Source: an uncultured Campylobacter sp. (GTDB lineage: Bacteria; Campylobacterota; Campylobacteria; Campylobacterales; Campylobacteraceae). Taken from it: a DNA stretch of 43,211 nt. The notes below the pieces were generated by a model, which was given only the letters and a program-made list of their open reading frames with translations, had not been told where the DNA came from and did not search any database. How positions within the stretch are numbered: position 1 is the first letter of the stretch; the number at the start of each line of letters is the position of its first letter. Positions 17,693-25,880 of this stretch are shown here, one piece after another. Made by a program: the position numbers and the translations under genes. Location of the stretch: NCBI RefSeq assembly GCF_938030785.1, contig NZ_CALHIK010000089.1, forward strand, positions 1 through 43,211, written 5' to 3'.

Positions 17693-17969
17693 TTAAGCCG
17701 CTAAAAGCGCGGTTTGCAGCGCCGTTATTGCGGTCAGCAGCCCAAAGGTGATCCCCGGGAAATTCGCCGCGGCGAGCGGATAGTCTTTTTTAGGCTTTAG
17801 CAGACCGCAGCTAAGCTATATCGTGCAGTTTACCGCGGCTGCTAGCGATTGGGGACACGGAACTTTGTTGCCGTTTAAATTTGCCGCTATGTGAGGGCTA
17901 TAGGACACATACATAACGACCGATAGCACATGCCCGCCAAGCTAAAATTTCTGAATTCTTTTCGCTCAT
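17693..17969 (-). pseudogene. Decayed SemiSWEET sugar transporter
   Basis: The minus strand reads MSEKNSEILAW from ATG 17969, then shifts one frame to LSVVMYVSYSPHIAANLNGN, LAAAVNCTI, a TAG at 17816-17818, LLKPKKDYPLAAANFPGITF and GLLTAITAL, stopping at 17693-17695. This is the SemiSWEET (PQ-loop) family pattern: the usual MYVSYIPQI, QPLAA.NC..W and AN.PGI.FG.L...TAL elements. The TAG replaces the Trp that follows NCTI, and the PQ motif has become PH. The span, 277 bases, equals about 92 codons plus one, so a single frameshift plus a nonsense codon explains it. Functional members form dimers that carry sugars across the inner membrane. This copy should be dead. Confidence 0.8.
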
Positions 17970-18399
17970 CGGCTCTGCTTATTTTTAAGATACATTTTAA
18001 ATTTACGAATGAAACGGAGCGGGATTTTAATGCATCCAAAGATAAGAAACAAATCAAAAGATAGCAAAGGGCTGGATTTGCCTTTAAAAATTTATCGCAA
18101 AGATTTCTAGCAGCTCGCCTCTACTCAAATTTTAAAGCCGTGTTTGAGGCGCGCATTTTAAAACGGCGAAATTTAAAACGCTAGGCGGCGCAACGAATAG
18201 ATTTTAAATTTAAAAAGGCGGAATTTCAAGCGGCGACCGCGACCGCGACCGCGACGAAATTTAAGTGAATTTGCCGAGGCAAAAGCCATTAAATACACTT
18301 TTCCGAAGGCTCGCGGCTAAATTTAAAGTAAAATTTTGCAGCATAATCGCAGCAAAATTTTGAAAAGATGCGTGGATTAAAAATTAAATTTTAAAAGGC
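17970..18399. other. Non-coding region rich in RAATTY words and a GCGACC repeat
   Basis: No intact gene. It contains ten RAATTY words in 18121-18400, a (GCGACC)x3 plus GCGACG tandem at 18233-18256, and a 33-codon frame at 18009-18110 (starting MKRSGILMHPKIRNKSKDS) that continues open past its TAG; the last may be a gene scrap, but I do not recognise it. Confidence 0.5.
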
Positions 18400-19467
18400 T
18401 TAATAGCCCGCGTTTGCAATCGCTTCGGCTTGAGAGTGCGCTATGAGCGGGTCGATGATCTCGTCGAATAAGCCCCCTGCCATTATCGCGTCCAGGCGGT
18501 AGAGAGTTAAATTTATGCGGTGGTCGCTGATGCGGTTTTGCGGATAGTTGTAGGTACGAATTCGCCCCGAGCGGTCGCCAGTGCCTACCTGATCCTTGCG
18601 ATCTTTGCGCTCTTTTTCGAGCCGTTCCTGCTCCTGCATATCGTAAAGGCGCGCCTTCAGCACCTTCATCGCCGCCTCTTTGTTTTTGTGCTGATCTTTG
18701 CCGTCTTGGTTGGTAACGACTAAACCGGTCGGGATGTGAGTGATACGGACGGCGCTGTCGGTGGTATTTACGGACTGTCCACCGTGTCCGGAACTGCGCA
18801 TAACGTCTATGCGAAGGTCATTTGGATTGATCTGTATCTCGCTATCCTCGATCTCGGGCATTACGGCGACGGTGATCGCGGAGGTATGCACCCTGCCCTG
18901 GCTCTCCGTTTCGGGGACGCGCTGCACGCGGTGAGTGCCGCCTTCAAATTTCAGCCGCGAATACGCTCCCGCGCCCTTTACGAGCAAGATCGCTTCTTTA
19001 TAGCCGCCGACGCTGCCTTCACTGGTGTTTACGATCTCGCATTTATAGCCGCGAAGATCGGCGTAGCGCAGATAAGCGCCGAGCAGGTCGCCCGCAAACA
19101 GCGCCGCTTCGTCGCCGCCCGTACCGGCGCGGATCTCAAGGAAGATATTTTTATCGTCGTTCGGGTCTTTTGGAAGCAGTAAAATTTTGATTTTTTCTTC
19201 GAGCTGCGGCTTTTCGCTCTCTAAACTTTTAAGCTCCTCTTTGGCTAGCTCGCCGAGATCAGCATCGCTTAGCAGAGCTTTATTTTCTTCGATCTGATTT
19301 AAAATTTTAAGATACTCGCTAGCAGCCTCTTTGATCGGCTCGATACTGCGCTGCTCCTTAGATAGCGCCGTCATATTAGCGATATCTGCGGTAACTGCGG
19401 GATCGCTAAGCATGCGCGAAAGCTCGTCGTAGCGATCCAAAAAAGGCTTTAGTTTATCGGCTAGCAT
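18400..19467 (-). CDS. prfA: Peptide chain release factor 1
   Basis: 355 residues, the usual RF1 length. It ends translation at UAA and UAG by triggering peptidyl-tRNA hydrolysis in the ribosome. The catalytic GGQ is at residues 229-231 in SSGHGGQSVNTTDSAVR; the region before it (about 110-200) holds EIRAGTGGDEAALFAGDL and GTHRVQRVPETESQGRVHTS. The C-terminal RTYNYPQNRISDHRI is typical of RF1. It is 24 bases downstream of rpsT on the same strand, so they likely form one transcript. Confidence 0.97.
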   Translation of the reverse strand: MLADKLKPFLDRYDELSRMLSDPAVTADIANMTALSKEQRSIEPIKEAASEYLKILNQIEENKALLSDADLGELAKEELKSLESEKPQLEEKIKILLLPKDPNDDKNIFLEIRAGTGGDEAALFAGDLLGAYLRYADLRGYKCEIVNTSEGSVGGYKEAILLVKGAGAYSRLKFEGGTHRVQRVPETESQGRVHTSAITVAVMPEIEDSEIQINPNDLRIDVMRSSGHGGQSVNTTDSAVRITHIPTGLVVTNQDGKDQHKNKEAAMKVLKARLYDMQEQERLEKERKDRKDQVGTGDRSGRIRTYNYPQNRISDHRINLTLYRLDAIMAGGLFDEIIDPLIAHSQAEAIANAGY

Positions 19468-19491
19468 TTAAATTTTATGCGTAAGGAGCGT

Positions 19492-19764
19492 TTACGCGGC
19501 GGTTTTTAAAGAATTTACGAGTTTGGCTAGGCGGCTTACTTTTCTGCTCGCGGTCTGTTTTTTCAAAAAGCCCCTGCTTACGAAGCTGTGAAAGCTTTCA
19601 TTAGCCGTTTTTAGAGCCTGAGTCGCTGCGTCTAGATCCTTGCTCTCGACCGCCTCTCTTACGGCTTTTGTAATATTTTTTACTCTGGTGCGATAAAATC
19701 TATTTCGCTCCGTTCTTTTTATGGTTTGTCTCGCGCGTTTTTCGGCGGATTTGTGATTTGCCAT
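19492..19764 (-). CDS. rpsT: 30S ribosomal protein S20
   Basis: 90 residues, basic, starting MANHKSAEKRARQTIKRTERN as S20 proteins do, with a C-terminal KKQTASRKVSRLAKLVN. It binds 16S rRNA early in small-subunit assembly. ATG 19764 follows AAAAGGAAC, and a TATAAT lies 33 bases further upstream at 19797-19802. It is co-transcribed with prfA and divergent from glmM. Confidence 0.97.
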   Translation of the reverse strand: MANHKSAEKRARQTIKRTERNRFYRTRVKNITKAVREAVESKDLDAATQALKTANESFHSFVSRGFLKKQTASRKVSRLAKLVNSLKTAA

Positions 19765-19796
19765 AACGTTCCTTTTCGATTAAATTTGAACCTGCA

Positions 19797-19802
19797 ATTA
19801 TA
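19797..19802 (-). promoter_or_regulatory. Probable -10 box of rpsT-prfA
   Basis: TATAAT on the minus strand in the context CGTATAATTGC, upstream of rpsT. The divergent glmM promoter is probably TAGAAT at 19883-19888. Confidence 0.55.
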
Positions 19803-19916
19803 CGTAAAAAATATTTAATCGACGCTTAATTTAAGTAAAATTTAAATATAGTTTAAATTTATTAAGATTAAACTTTTTCTGGTAGAATTTCACGATTTTC
19901 ATATAAGGATTTGATA

Positions 19917-21257
19917 ATGAAACTTTTCGGAACGGACGGCGTACGAGGCAAAGCGGGAGAATTTCTGACCGCCGAGCTTGCGATGCGCGTAGCGATGGCG
20001 GCGGGGATTTACTTTAGGAAAAATTCCGTTACGAATATGATCTTAGTCGGCAAAGACACCCGCAGAAGCGGCTATATGATAGAAACCGCGATCGTAGCAG
20101 GCCTTACCTCCGTGGGCTACAACGTCCGCCAGATCGGACCGATGCCTACTCCTGCGATTGCCTTTCTTACGGAGGATATGCGCTGCGACGCGGGCATCAT
20201 GATAAGCGCAAGCCACAATCCATACTACGACAACGGCATTAAATTTTTCAACAGCGAAGGCTTTAAACTTGATGAAAAAGAGGAAGCGCAGATCGAAAAA
20301 ATTTATTTTAACGACGAGCTCATCGCCGAAGCGCGCACTAAAATGATGCAGATAGGCGCCGCGAAGCGCGTAGACGACGTCATCGGCAGATACATCGTGC
20401 ATATTAAAAATTCCTTCCCGAAGCAAAAGACGCTGCACGGGCTTCGCGTCGTCCTTGATTGCGCAAACGGAGCAAGCTACAGGGTCGCACCTACCGTATT
20501 TAATGAGCTGGGAGCCGAAACGATCGTCATCGGCGACGAGCCTAACGGAAAAAATATAAATGATGCTTGCGGTGCGCTAAGCCCGCAAGGTCTGGCCGGG
20601 GAGGTAAGGCGCCTACGCGCCGACGTGGGCTTTGCCTTTGACGGGGATGCCGACAGACTCGTAGTCGTGGATGAAAACGGCGAGATCATCCACGGCGACG
20701 CGCTGCTTGGAATTTTAGCGGTTTATTTGAAAGAGAAAAAGCGCCTCGCGGGCGATCAGATGATCGCGACGGTGATGAGCAACTCCGCGCTGGAGGATTT
20801 TTTAGCCAAACACGGCATCGCGCTTCATCGCTGCAATGTCGGCGATAAATTCGTACTTGAGATGATGCGCGAGCTGGGCGCAAATTTCGGCGGCGAGCAG
20901 AGCGGGCACGTGATTTTCGGCGATTACGCCAAAACGGGCGACGGCATCGCAAGCGCGCTACAATTCGCCGCTTGCATGCTGGATACGCACAAAAAAGCGA
21001 GCGAACTTTCGGCTATGCTTAAACCGTATCCTCAAATTTTACGAAATTTAAAGATCGCGGATAAAAAGCCGCTTGAAAAATTAAAAGGGCTAAAGGAGCT
21101 TGAAGCAAGCCTCAAAGCGGACAAGATCCGCTCGCTCTTTCGCTACTCCGGCACCGAAAACGTTATCCGCCTCTTAATCGAGGGCAAAAACGAAAAACTG
21201 CTTCAAAAGCGAATGGACGAGGTCGAGAAATTTTTTACCAAAGCCCTAAATGAATAG
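19917..21257 (+). CDS. glmM: Phosphoglucosamine mutase
   Basis: Converts glucosamine-6-phosphate to glucosamine-1-phosphate, for UDP-GlcNAc and peptidoglycan. 446 residues from ATG 19917 (AAGGAT at 19904-19909; a TTG two codons upstream is not needed). It opens with KLFGTDGVRGKAG; the phosphoserine is Ser99 in ISASHNPYYDNGIKFF; the Mg loop FDGDADR lies at about 240-246, the sugar loop GGEQSGH near 323, and the phosphate loop RYSGTENVIR near 412. The downstream gene lspA starts 98 bases later. Confidence 0.96.
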   Translation: MKLFGTDGVRGKAGEFLTAELAMRVAMAAGIYFRKNSVTNMILVGKDTRRSGYMIETAIVAGLTSVGYNVRQIGPMPTPAIAFLTEDMRCDAGIMISASHNPYYDNGIKFFNSEGFKLDEKEEAQIEKIYFNDELIAEARTKMMQIGAAKRVDDVIGRYIVHIKNSFPKQKTLHGLRVVLDCANGASYRVAPTVFNELGAETIVIGDEPNGKNINDACGALSPQGLAGEVRRLRADVGFAFDGDADRLVVVDENGEIIHGDALLGILAVYLKEKKRLAGDQMIATVMSNSALEDFLAKHGIALHRCNVGDKFVLEMMRELGANFGGEQSGHVIFGDYAKTGDGIASALQFAACMLDTHKKASELSAMLKPYPQILRNLKIADKKPLEKLKGLKELEASLKADKIRSLFRYSGTENVIRLLIEGKNEKLLQKRMDEVEKFFTKALNE

Positions 21258-21355
21258 CGTTGCGGTGAAATTTTACGGCGCGACAAGCTCATGGCTCGGT
21301 ACAAAAGGCGCGGACAAAAAATGCAGGCTTTACATATTTAAATTTGGGTTGCGAG

Positions 21356-21817
21356 ATGGCTAAGACTTGTATTAAATTTATCCTGCTTTTTGCGGCGATC
21401 TTTGCGATCGATCAAGCGATCAAACTTCTGTTTTTAAACGGTTTTTCGTGGCAAGGGGAGTTTTTTTCGCTAGAGCTTACGCTTAATCGCGGCGTTGCGT
21501 TTTCGATGTTTGCATTCTTGGGCGAAAATTTAAAATTTATCCAGATCGCGCTGATCTCGGCGCTTGCGGCGTATGTATTTTGTCATAAAAAGCTCTTTTG
21601 CGAGCACTGGATGCCGTTTGCGCTGATGCTCGCGGGAGGGTGTTCAAACCTGCTCGATCGCTTCATTCGCGGCGGCGTGGTCGATTACGTCGCGTGGCAT
21701 AAGTGGTTTGAGTTCGCGGTGTTTAATTTCGCCGACGTGATGATAGATCTGGCCGTCGTGATTTTTATCTTCCAAAGCTACAAGATCGCGAAAAAGGAGA
21801 AAAATGAAAAGAAATAA
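21356..21817 (+). CDS. lspA: Lipoprotein signal peptidase (signal peptidase II)
   Basis: Inner-membrane aspartyl protease that cuts prolipoproteins after lipid attachment. 153 residues with four helices. Conserved elements are IDQAIK (Asp19), NRGVAFSMF, the GGCSNLLDRF catalytic region and VVDYV, then FNFADVMIDL with the second catalytic Asp. ATG 21356 is preceded by GCGAG only, a weak ribosome site; the open frame extends to a TTG at 21344. The last 14 bases overlap the next gene. Confidence 0.95.
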   Translation: MAKTCIKFILLFAAIFAIDQAIKLLFLNGFSWQGEFFSLELTLNRGVAFSMFAFLGENLKFIQIALISALAAYVFCHKKLFCEHWMPFALMLAGGCSNLLDRFIRGGVVDYVAWHKWFEFAVFNFADVMIDLAVVIFIFQSYKIAKKEKNEKK

Positions 21818-22196
21818 TTATATCGCCTATGCGCTGTGGTTTGTAGGCGGCTGCTCATCGCTTTTGGGAATGCCGATCGGGGGCGGGCTGCATAGAATTT
21901 ACTGTGGTAAATTTATCAGCGGCTTTTCGCAGATCGCGCTATTTTGGCTGGGAAGCTTTACGCTATGGTTTTTAGTGGGCTTTTTGTTTTGGGCTATTTG
22001 GGGGATTTGGTGGCTTATCGATCTATTTTTTATAGGTATCTGGGTCGATGATATTAACGAATTTAGCACCGAAACTCTGCGAGACGACTATGAACAGCGC
22101 CTTAAAAAGATCGATGCACTTTATGATCTATATCAAAAAGGCGCAATTTCCAAAGAGGAATTTGAAGCTAGAAAAGAAATTTTAATGAGAGATTAA
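21804..22196 (+). CDS. TM2-domain protein with SHOCT tail
   Basis: 130 residues. A TM2-type pair of helices: GGGLHRIYCGKFISGFSQIA then WAIWGIWWLIDLFFIG (the H-R-x-Y-x-G turn is the hallmark). Residues about 95-128 carry a SHOCT motif (LYDLYQKGAISKEEFEARKE), a short C-terminal helix pair often found on membrane proteins. Overlaps lspA by 14 bases and is 10 bases before hemJ, so the three look like an operon. Function unknown. Confidence 0.78.
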   Translation: MKRNNYIAYALWFVGGCSSLLGMPIGGGLHRIYCGKFISGFSQIALFWLGSFTLWFLVGFLFWAIWGIWWLIDLFFIGIWVDDINEFSTETLRDDYEQRLKKIDALYDLYQKGAISKEEFEARKEILMRD

Positions 22197-22206
22197 GGAG
22201 GCTAAA

Positions 22207-22647
22207 ATGAGTTATTTTTGGTTTAAATTTGTCCATTTTGCGGGCTTTATTTCATGGATGGCGATGCTATTTTATATGCCGCGCCTATATGTTTATCACG
22301 CTGAAAATTTAGACAAGCCGGATTTCGTAAAGGTCGTTAAAAAGATGGAGCGGATGCTGTATCACGCGATCGGCTGGATAGCGATGGTCGTGACAGTCTT
22401 TAGCGGTGTGATGCTGATCGTTTTAAATCCTGGGCTTATGAAGATGGGATACTTCCATTTAAAACTGCTAGCCGGAGTTTTGCTGATCTGTTATCATCTG
22501 TGGCTCTATTATTATATGTATAAATTTGAAAAAAACGAGTGTCACAGGAGTGGAAAGTATTTCCGCGCTATCAACGAAGGTCCTACGATCCTGATGTTTA
22601 TAATACTTTATGCGATGCTAATAATGCCGAATTTACCGAGCAACTAA
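22207..22647 (+). CDS. hemJ: Protoporphyrinogen IX oxidase HemJ
   Basis: 146 residues, four helices, the TIGR00701/HemJ family, which oxidises protoporphyrinogen IX in heme synthesis in bacteria lacking HemG/HemY. It begins SYFWFKFVHFAGFISWMAML, with conserved His10 and a FYMPRLYVYHAE segment. Length and opening match the family. AAGGAGG ribosome site right before ATG 22207. In operon context after the TM2/SHOCT gene. Confidence 0.9.
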   Translation: MSYFWFKFVHFAGFISWMAMLFYMPRLYVYHAENLDKPDFVKVVKKMERMLYHAIGWIAMVVTVFSGVMLIVLNPGLMKMGYFHLKLLAGVLLICYHLWLYYYMYKFEKNECHRSGKYFRAINEGPTILMFIILYAMLIMPNLPSN

Positions 22648-22710
22648 GCGCTTTGATAAAAATTTAATTAAAATTTGCATAAAATTAGGACAAAATTTTA
22701 AAGGAAGCAT

Positions 22711-23874
22711 GTGCGGCAGATCATAAGAAAAATTTTATCGAGCGAAAGTAGCGCGGGAATCATACTGCTTTTATCCGCAGTCCTTGCGATCATCGCTCAA
22801 AACGTAGGCTTTTTATCAAAATACTATGAGGCGTTTTTACATCTAAACTTCACCATAGGCGTCGGCCCTGCAAAGCTCGATGAATCGATGCATTTTTTGG
22901 TAAACGACGTGCTAATGGCGATATTTTTCTTCGCTATCGGACTTGAACTAAAGCGCGAAAAGATCGAAGGACAGCTGCGCCATTTCTCTCAAATTTTACT
23001 TCCTAGCTTCGCAGCTCTGGGCGGAGTAATGATGCCCGCGATTATATTTTCGATCATTAACTGGGGCGATGCCGTTGCGATGAAGGGCTGGGCGATCCCG
23101 ACGGCGACCGATATCGCCTTTGCCGTGGGCGTTATGGCACTTTTAGGCAAAAAAATTCCTACGAGCCTTAAAATTTTTGTCCTTACCCTTGCAATAATGG
23201 ACGATCTGTGCGCCATTTTAATCATCGCTTTATTTTATTCCTCGGATATAAATGCAATCTATCTAGGCGGCGCGGCTGCCTGTATCGTAATAATGCTAGC
23301 GATGGGCAGATTCGGCGTTGATAAAAAGCTTCCGTTCATCATCGTAGCCATCGTGCTGTGGGTAATGGTGCTAAACTCGGGCATCCACGCGACCATCGCG
23401 GGAGTACTTGCGGGCTTTTGTATCCCGCTTAAGACCCGCTCGGGCTCGATGCTAAAGGATATGGAGCACGGTCTAGCTTACCCCGTAAATTTCTTCATCT
23501 TGCCGATCTTTGCTTTCACAAATGCTGGCGTCTCGCTAGCAGGCATCAGCCCTAGATTTCTTTTCGGTCCCGTACCGATGGGCATCATGCTCGGGCTATT
23601 TTTCGGCAAACAGATCGGGATTTTTACTTTCAGCTGGATTTTGATCAAAGCCAAAATCGCCTACATGCCCGAAAATGCAGGCTGGATACAGCTTTACGCC
23701 GTGGCGATCATCTGTGGTATCGGCTTTACAATGGCGCTTTTTGTCGACGGCCTTGCATACGGCGGCAGCGATCTGTATCACTACACCGATAAGCTCGCGG
23801 TATTTTTAGGCTCGATAATTTCGGGCTTGATCGGGTATATAGTGGCAAAAACCGTCGCGGTAAAACATACTTAA
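22711..23874 (+). CDS. nhaA: Na+/H+ antiporter NhaA
   Basis: 387 residues, about 12 helices; exchanges Na+ or Li+ for H+ to keep pH and salt balance. Key residues are Asp134 in IPTATDIAFAVG (unwound helix IV) and the paired Asp164-Asp165 in LTLAIMDDLCAIL (ion site). The start is GTG 22711 with AAGGAAG at 22701-22707; the ATG at 22709 is out of frame and ends after five codons. A TAAAAT -10 candidate lies near 22680. Confidence 0.95.
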   Translation: MRQIIRKILSSESSAGIILLLSAVLAIIAQNVGFLSKYYEAFLHLNFTIGVGPAKLDESMHFLVNDVLMAIFFFAIGLELKREKIEGQLRHFSQILLPSFAALGGVMMPAIIFSIINWGDAVAMKGWAIPTATDIAFAVGVMALLGKKIPTSLKIFVLTLAIMDDLCAILIIALFYSSDINAIYLGGAAACIVIMLAMGRFGVDKKLPFIIVAIVLWVMVLNSGIHATIAGVLAGFCIPLKTRSGSMLKDMEHGLAYPVNFFILPIFAFTNAGVSLAGISPRFLFGPVPMGIMLGLFFGKQIGIFTFSWILIKAKIAYMPENAGWIQLYAVAIICGIGFTMALFVDGLAYGGSDLYHYTDKLAVFLGSIISGLIGYIVAKTVAVKHT

Positions 23875-23882
23875 ATTTAAAA

Positions 23883-23908
23883 CATAGGAGATTTTAAAAT
23901 TTCCTATG
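23883..23908. terminator. Hairpin between convergent nhaA and the isochorismatase-like gene
   Basis: CATAGGA (23883-23889) and TCCTATG (23902-23908) flank a 12-base palindromic AT core, so the whole 26 bases are almost a perfect palindrome (one G/T mismatch). It likely serves as a two-way terminator. Confidence 0.65.
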
Positions 23909-23947
23909 CTGCTTCTAAAATTTCTTGCTTCGATAAAATTTTGAATT

Positions 23948-24475
23948 TTAAACTACTAAAATCCCCGCATTTTGCATTAAGCTTAGCGCGCATTCCTCAT
24001 AGTAGTCGCGTTCATGATTCGGTGCATCGTAGGTGGCCACCGCATCACGCGGAACGATGACGTCTTTATCGGCGCCCGTTTCGTTGAGATAGGTGCGCAG
24101 GCTAAGCGCAAACTGCATCACGCAGATGTCGGTGCAACAGCCCGTAATCACAAAGCGATCGAAGCCCTCTAAAATTTTCTTATCCAAATTATGAAAGCCG
24201 TTCGTGCTGCGCTTAAAAGTGACGTTTTGCTCGCTTACAAATGGCGCGAGCTCCTCGATCACCTCCGCTTCGGGCGAGCCTTTTAGACAGTGAACGGGAT
24301 ATCGCTTCATCTCCAGATCCCGCTCGGCGTGAGCGTCGCAGATGAAATGCACATTTTTAGCCTCCTCTATCTGTCTAAGCACCGCGGGAGCGATCTTTGC
24401 TATACTAGGATCGGCCATCGCGCCGAATTTTACGAAGCCATTTACCATATCGATCACAAACACCAAAGTTTTCAT
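23948..24475 (-). CDS. Isochorismatase-family cysteine hydrolase, nicotinamidase-like
   Basis: 175 residues. Catalytic triad Asp9 (VIDMVNGF), Lys88 (TFKRSTNGF) and Cys114 (TGCCTDICV, the usual cis-peptide GxxTDxCV). The metal-binding DAH at 47-49 and the following RYPVHCLKGSPEAEV resemble the zinc site of nicotinamidase (PncA). It probably hydrolyses nicotinamide to nicotinate for NAD salvage, or a related amide. ATG 24475 overlaps the upstream nitrilase gene stop by one base (TGATG), so translation is coupled. Confidence 0.8.
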   Translation of the reverse strand: MKTLVFVIDMVNGFVKFGAMADPSIAKIAPAVLRQIEEAKNVHFICDAHAERDLEMKRYPVHCLKGSPEAEVIEELAPFVSEQNVTFKRSTNGFHNLDKKILEGFDRFVITGCCTDICVMQFALSLRTYLNETGADKDVIVPRDAVATYDAPNHERDYYEECALSLMQNAGILVV

Positions 24476-25281
24476 CAAAACTCCTTGTAAATTTTAGGTT
24501 TCATATCTTTTAAAATATTCATTTTAGCGCGAAATTTTAAAATTTCATCCAAATCCGCTAGAGCAATCTTGATAGCCTCTTTTCTGCCTAGGCGCGCGAC
24601 GATCTCGCCGCCGGGATTTATCAGCATGGAATTTCCGCCGAAACTCTCACCCTGCCCCGTATCGCCGCAGCCGTTTACCGCGCAGATAAAAATTTGATTT
24701 TCAATCGCGCGAGCCCTCGTAAGCGTGATAAAATGTTCTATGCGGCTTTGCGCAAATTGTGCGATTACAAAAACAATCTGTGCGCCACGAAGCGCCAAGG
24801 CGCGAAAAATTTCACAAAAGCGCAAATCATAACAGATCGCGACGCCAATTTTGACCGCGCGATTTTTAAATTTAATCTCGCAAATGCCTAGCTTATCGCC
24901 GCCGCTTACGATCTCGTTTTCGCGAGCGAGTGAGAAGGCGTGGATCTTGTCGTAGCGTAAAATTTCGGCTCCGTTTTGATATATAAAAGCGGAATTGTAA
25001 ATTTTATCTCGCTTGGAATTTATCGATCCGCCGATTAAAACAGCGCCGCTTTTTTGCGAAATTTCGCTTAAAAATTTTTTCGTATAAGCAGCGTTCGTAT
25101 CGGCAAGCTCTTTGAATTTAGCCGTATTAAAGCCCATATTAAATGCCTCCGGCAGCACCGCTATGTCCGCGCCGCGCTTTAACGCACGATCTATCAGCCC
25201 GCGCGCGTGAACAAAATTTTGCTCACAATCTGCGAAATTTTGAGCTATTTTCACGTCCATTTGCAAAATAGCAATCTTCAT
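24475..25281 (-). CDS. Nitrilase-superfamily amidohydrolase (omega-amidase-like)
   Basis: 268 residues of the carbon-nitrogen hydrolase fold, with the full Glu-Lys-Cys triad: Glu45 (LPEAFNMG), Lys112 (YDKIHAFS) and Cys150 (AICYDLRF). It resembles the YafV/Nit2 omega-amidases, which hydrolyse alpha-keto amides, but C. jejuni-type homologues are not firmly characterised. The ATG 25281 is 9 bases before the ruvC stop region, and it couples to the nicotinamidase-like gene downstream. Cytoplasmic. Confidence 0.82.
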   Translation of the reverse strand: MKIAILQMDVKIAQNFADCEQNFVHARGLIDRALKRGADIAVLPEAFNMGFNTAKFKELADTNAAYTKKFLSEISQKSGAVLIGGSINSKRDKIYNSAFIYQNGAEILRYDKIHAFSLARENEIVSGGDKLGICEIKFKNRAVKIGVAICYDLRFCEIFRALALRGAQIVFVIAQFAQSRIEHFITLTRARAIENQIFICAVNGCGDTGQGESFGGNSMLINPGGEIVARLGRKEAIKIALADLDEILKFRAKMNILKDMKPKIYKEF

Positions 25282-25290
25282 AAAACCCTC

Positions 25291-25770
25291 CTATTTAGGC
25301 GCTAGCCGCATAACATTTGCATGCGTAAGCGCAATAGCTATGGCATCAGTGATATCAAGCGGCTTAATCTCCTTATTAATCCCCAAAATTCGCTTTACCA
25401 TGAACGCAACCTGCTCCTTCGTCGCCTTTGCCTTGCCCGTGACCGATTTTTTTACCTGAAGCGGCGTGTATTCGGCAAAATTTCCAAAAATTTGTAAAAT
25501 TTTAAGAGCCAGCGCGCCGCGAAACTGAGCGAGCTTTAAAACAGACTGCGGATTGTAGGCATAAAACATCGATTCTATCGCGACCTCATCAATCTTATGA
25601 GCGCTAAAAATTTGATCGATCGCCTCACTCATCTGCGTCATTTGAAATTGCACGTTTTCGGCCTTCATTTTTACCAATCCTGCCTCGATGAGTTTGATCT
25701 TATTCACATCTTTTTCCAGAATCGCATAGCCTAAATTTCTAGTTCCCGGATCAATTCCTAAAATTTTCAT
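25291..25770 (-). CDS. ruvC: Holliday junction resolvase RuvC
   Basis: 159 residues. Cuts Holliday junctions in recombination with RuvAB. Catalytic acids: Asp7 (GIDPGTRNLGY), Glu65 (VAIESMF), Asp139 and Asp142 (LDITDAIAIALTH). The start chosen is ATG 25770 with AAAGG 5 bases before; a GTG two codons earlier would put the ribosome site too close. It is divergent from dnaA across the origin-like spacer, the epsilonproteobacterial ruvC-dnaA arrangement. Confidence 0.93.
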   Translation of the reverse strand: MKILGIDPGTRNLGYAILEKDVNKIKLIEAGLVKMKAENVQFQMTQMSEAIDQIFSAHKIDEVAIESMFYAYNPQSVLKLAQFRGALALKILQIFGNFAEYTPLQVKKSVTGKAKATKEQVAFMVKRILGINKEIKPLDITDAIAIALTHANVMRLAPK

Positions 25771-25785
25771 AGCCACCTTTCACGC

Positions 25786-25814
25786 TTATTCACGGCTTAA
25801 TCACCGGTGAATAA
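25786..25814. other. DnaA-box cluster between ruvC and dnaA (oriC1-like)
   Basis: TTATTCACG (25786-25794) is followed by TTAATCACC (25797-25805) and the inverted GGTGAATAA (25806-25814, that is TTATTCACC), the last two forming a TCACCGGTGA palindrome. Two boxes fit TTATNCACN, the epsilonproteobacterial DnaA box class. The rest of the spacer to the dnaA ATG (25881) is AT-rich, with TAAAAT at 25849-25854 and AAGGAA at 25870-25875. Confidence 0.7.
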
Positions 25815-25880
25815 ACTGAAATTTACCGCAAATTTAGTGAAATTTAGCTAAAATGACGCCTTAATTTATAAGGAAATTCA

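Noticed and set aside
18009..18110. Small gene MKRSGILMHPKIRNKSKDS...
   Set aside because: 33 codons, no ribosome site, stops early and continues open past the stop; treated as possible remnant only.
18233..18256. GCGACC tandem as a phase-variable promoter element
   Set aside because: Four hexamer units lie far from any start and between genes that have their own promoters; nothing links it to expression.
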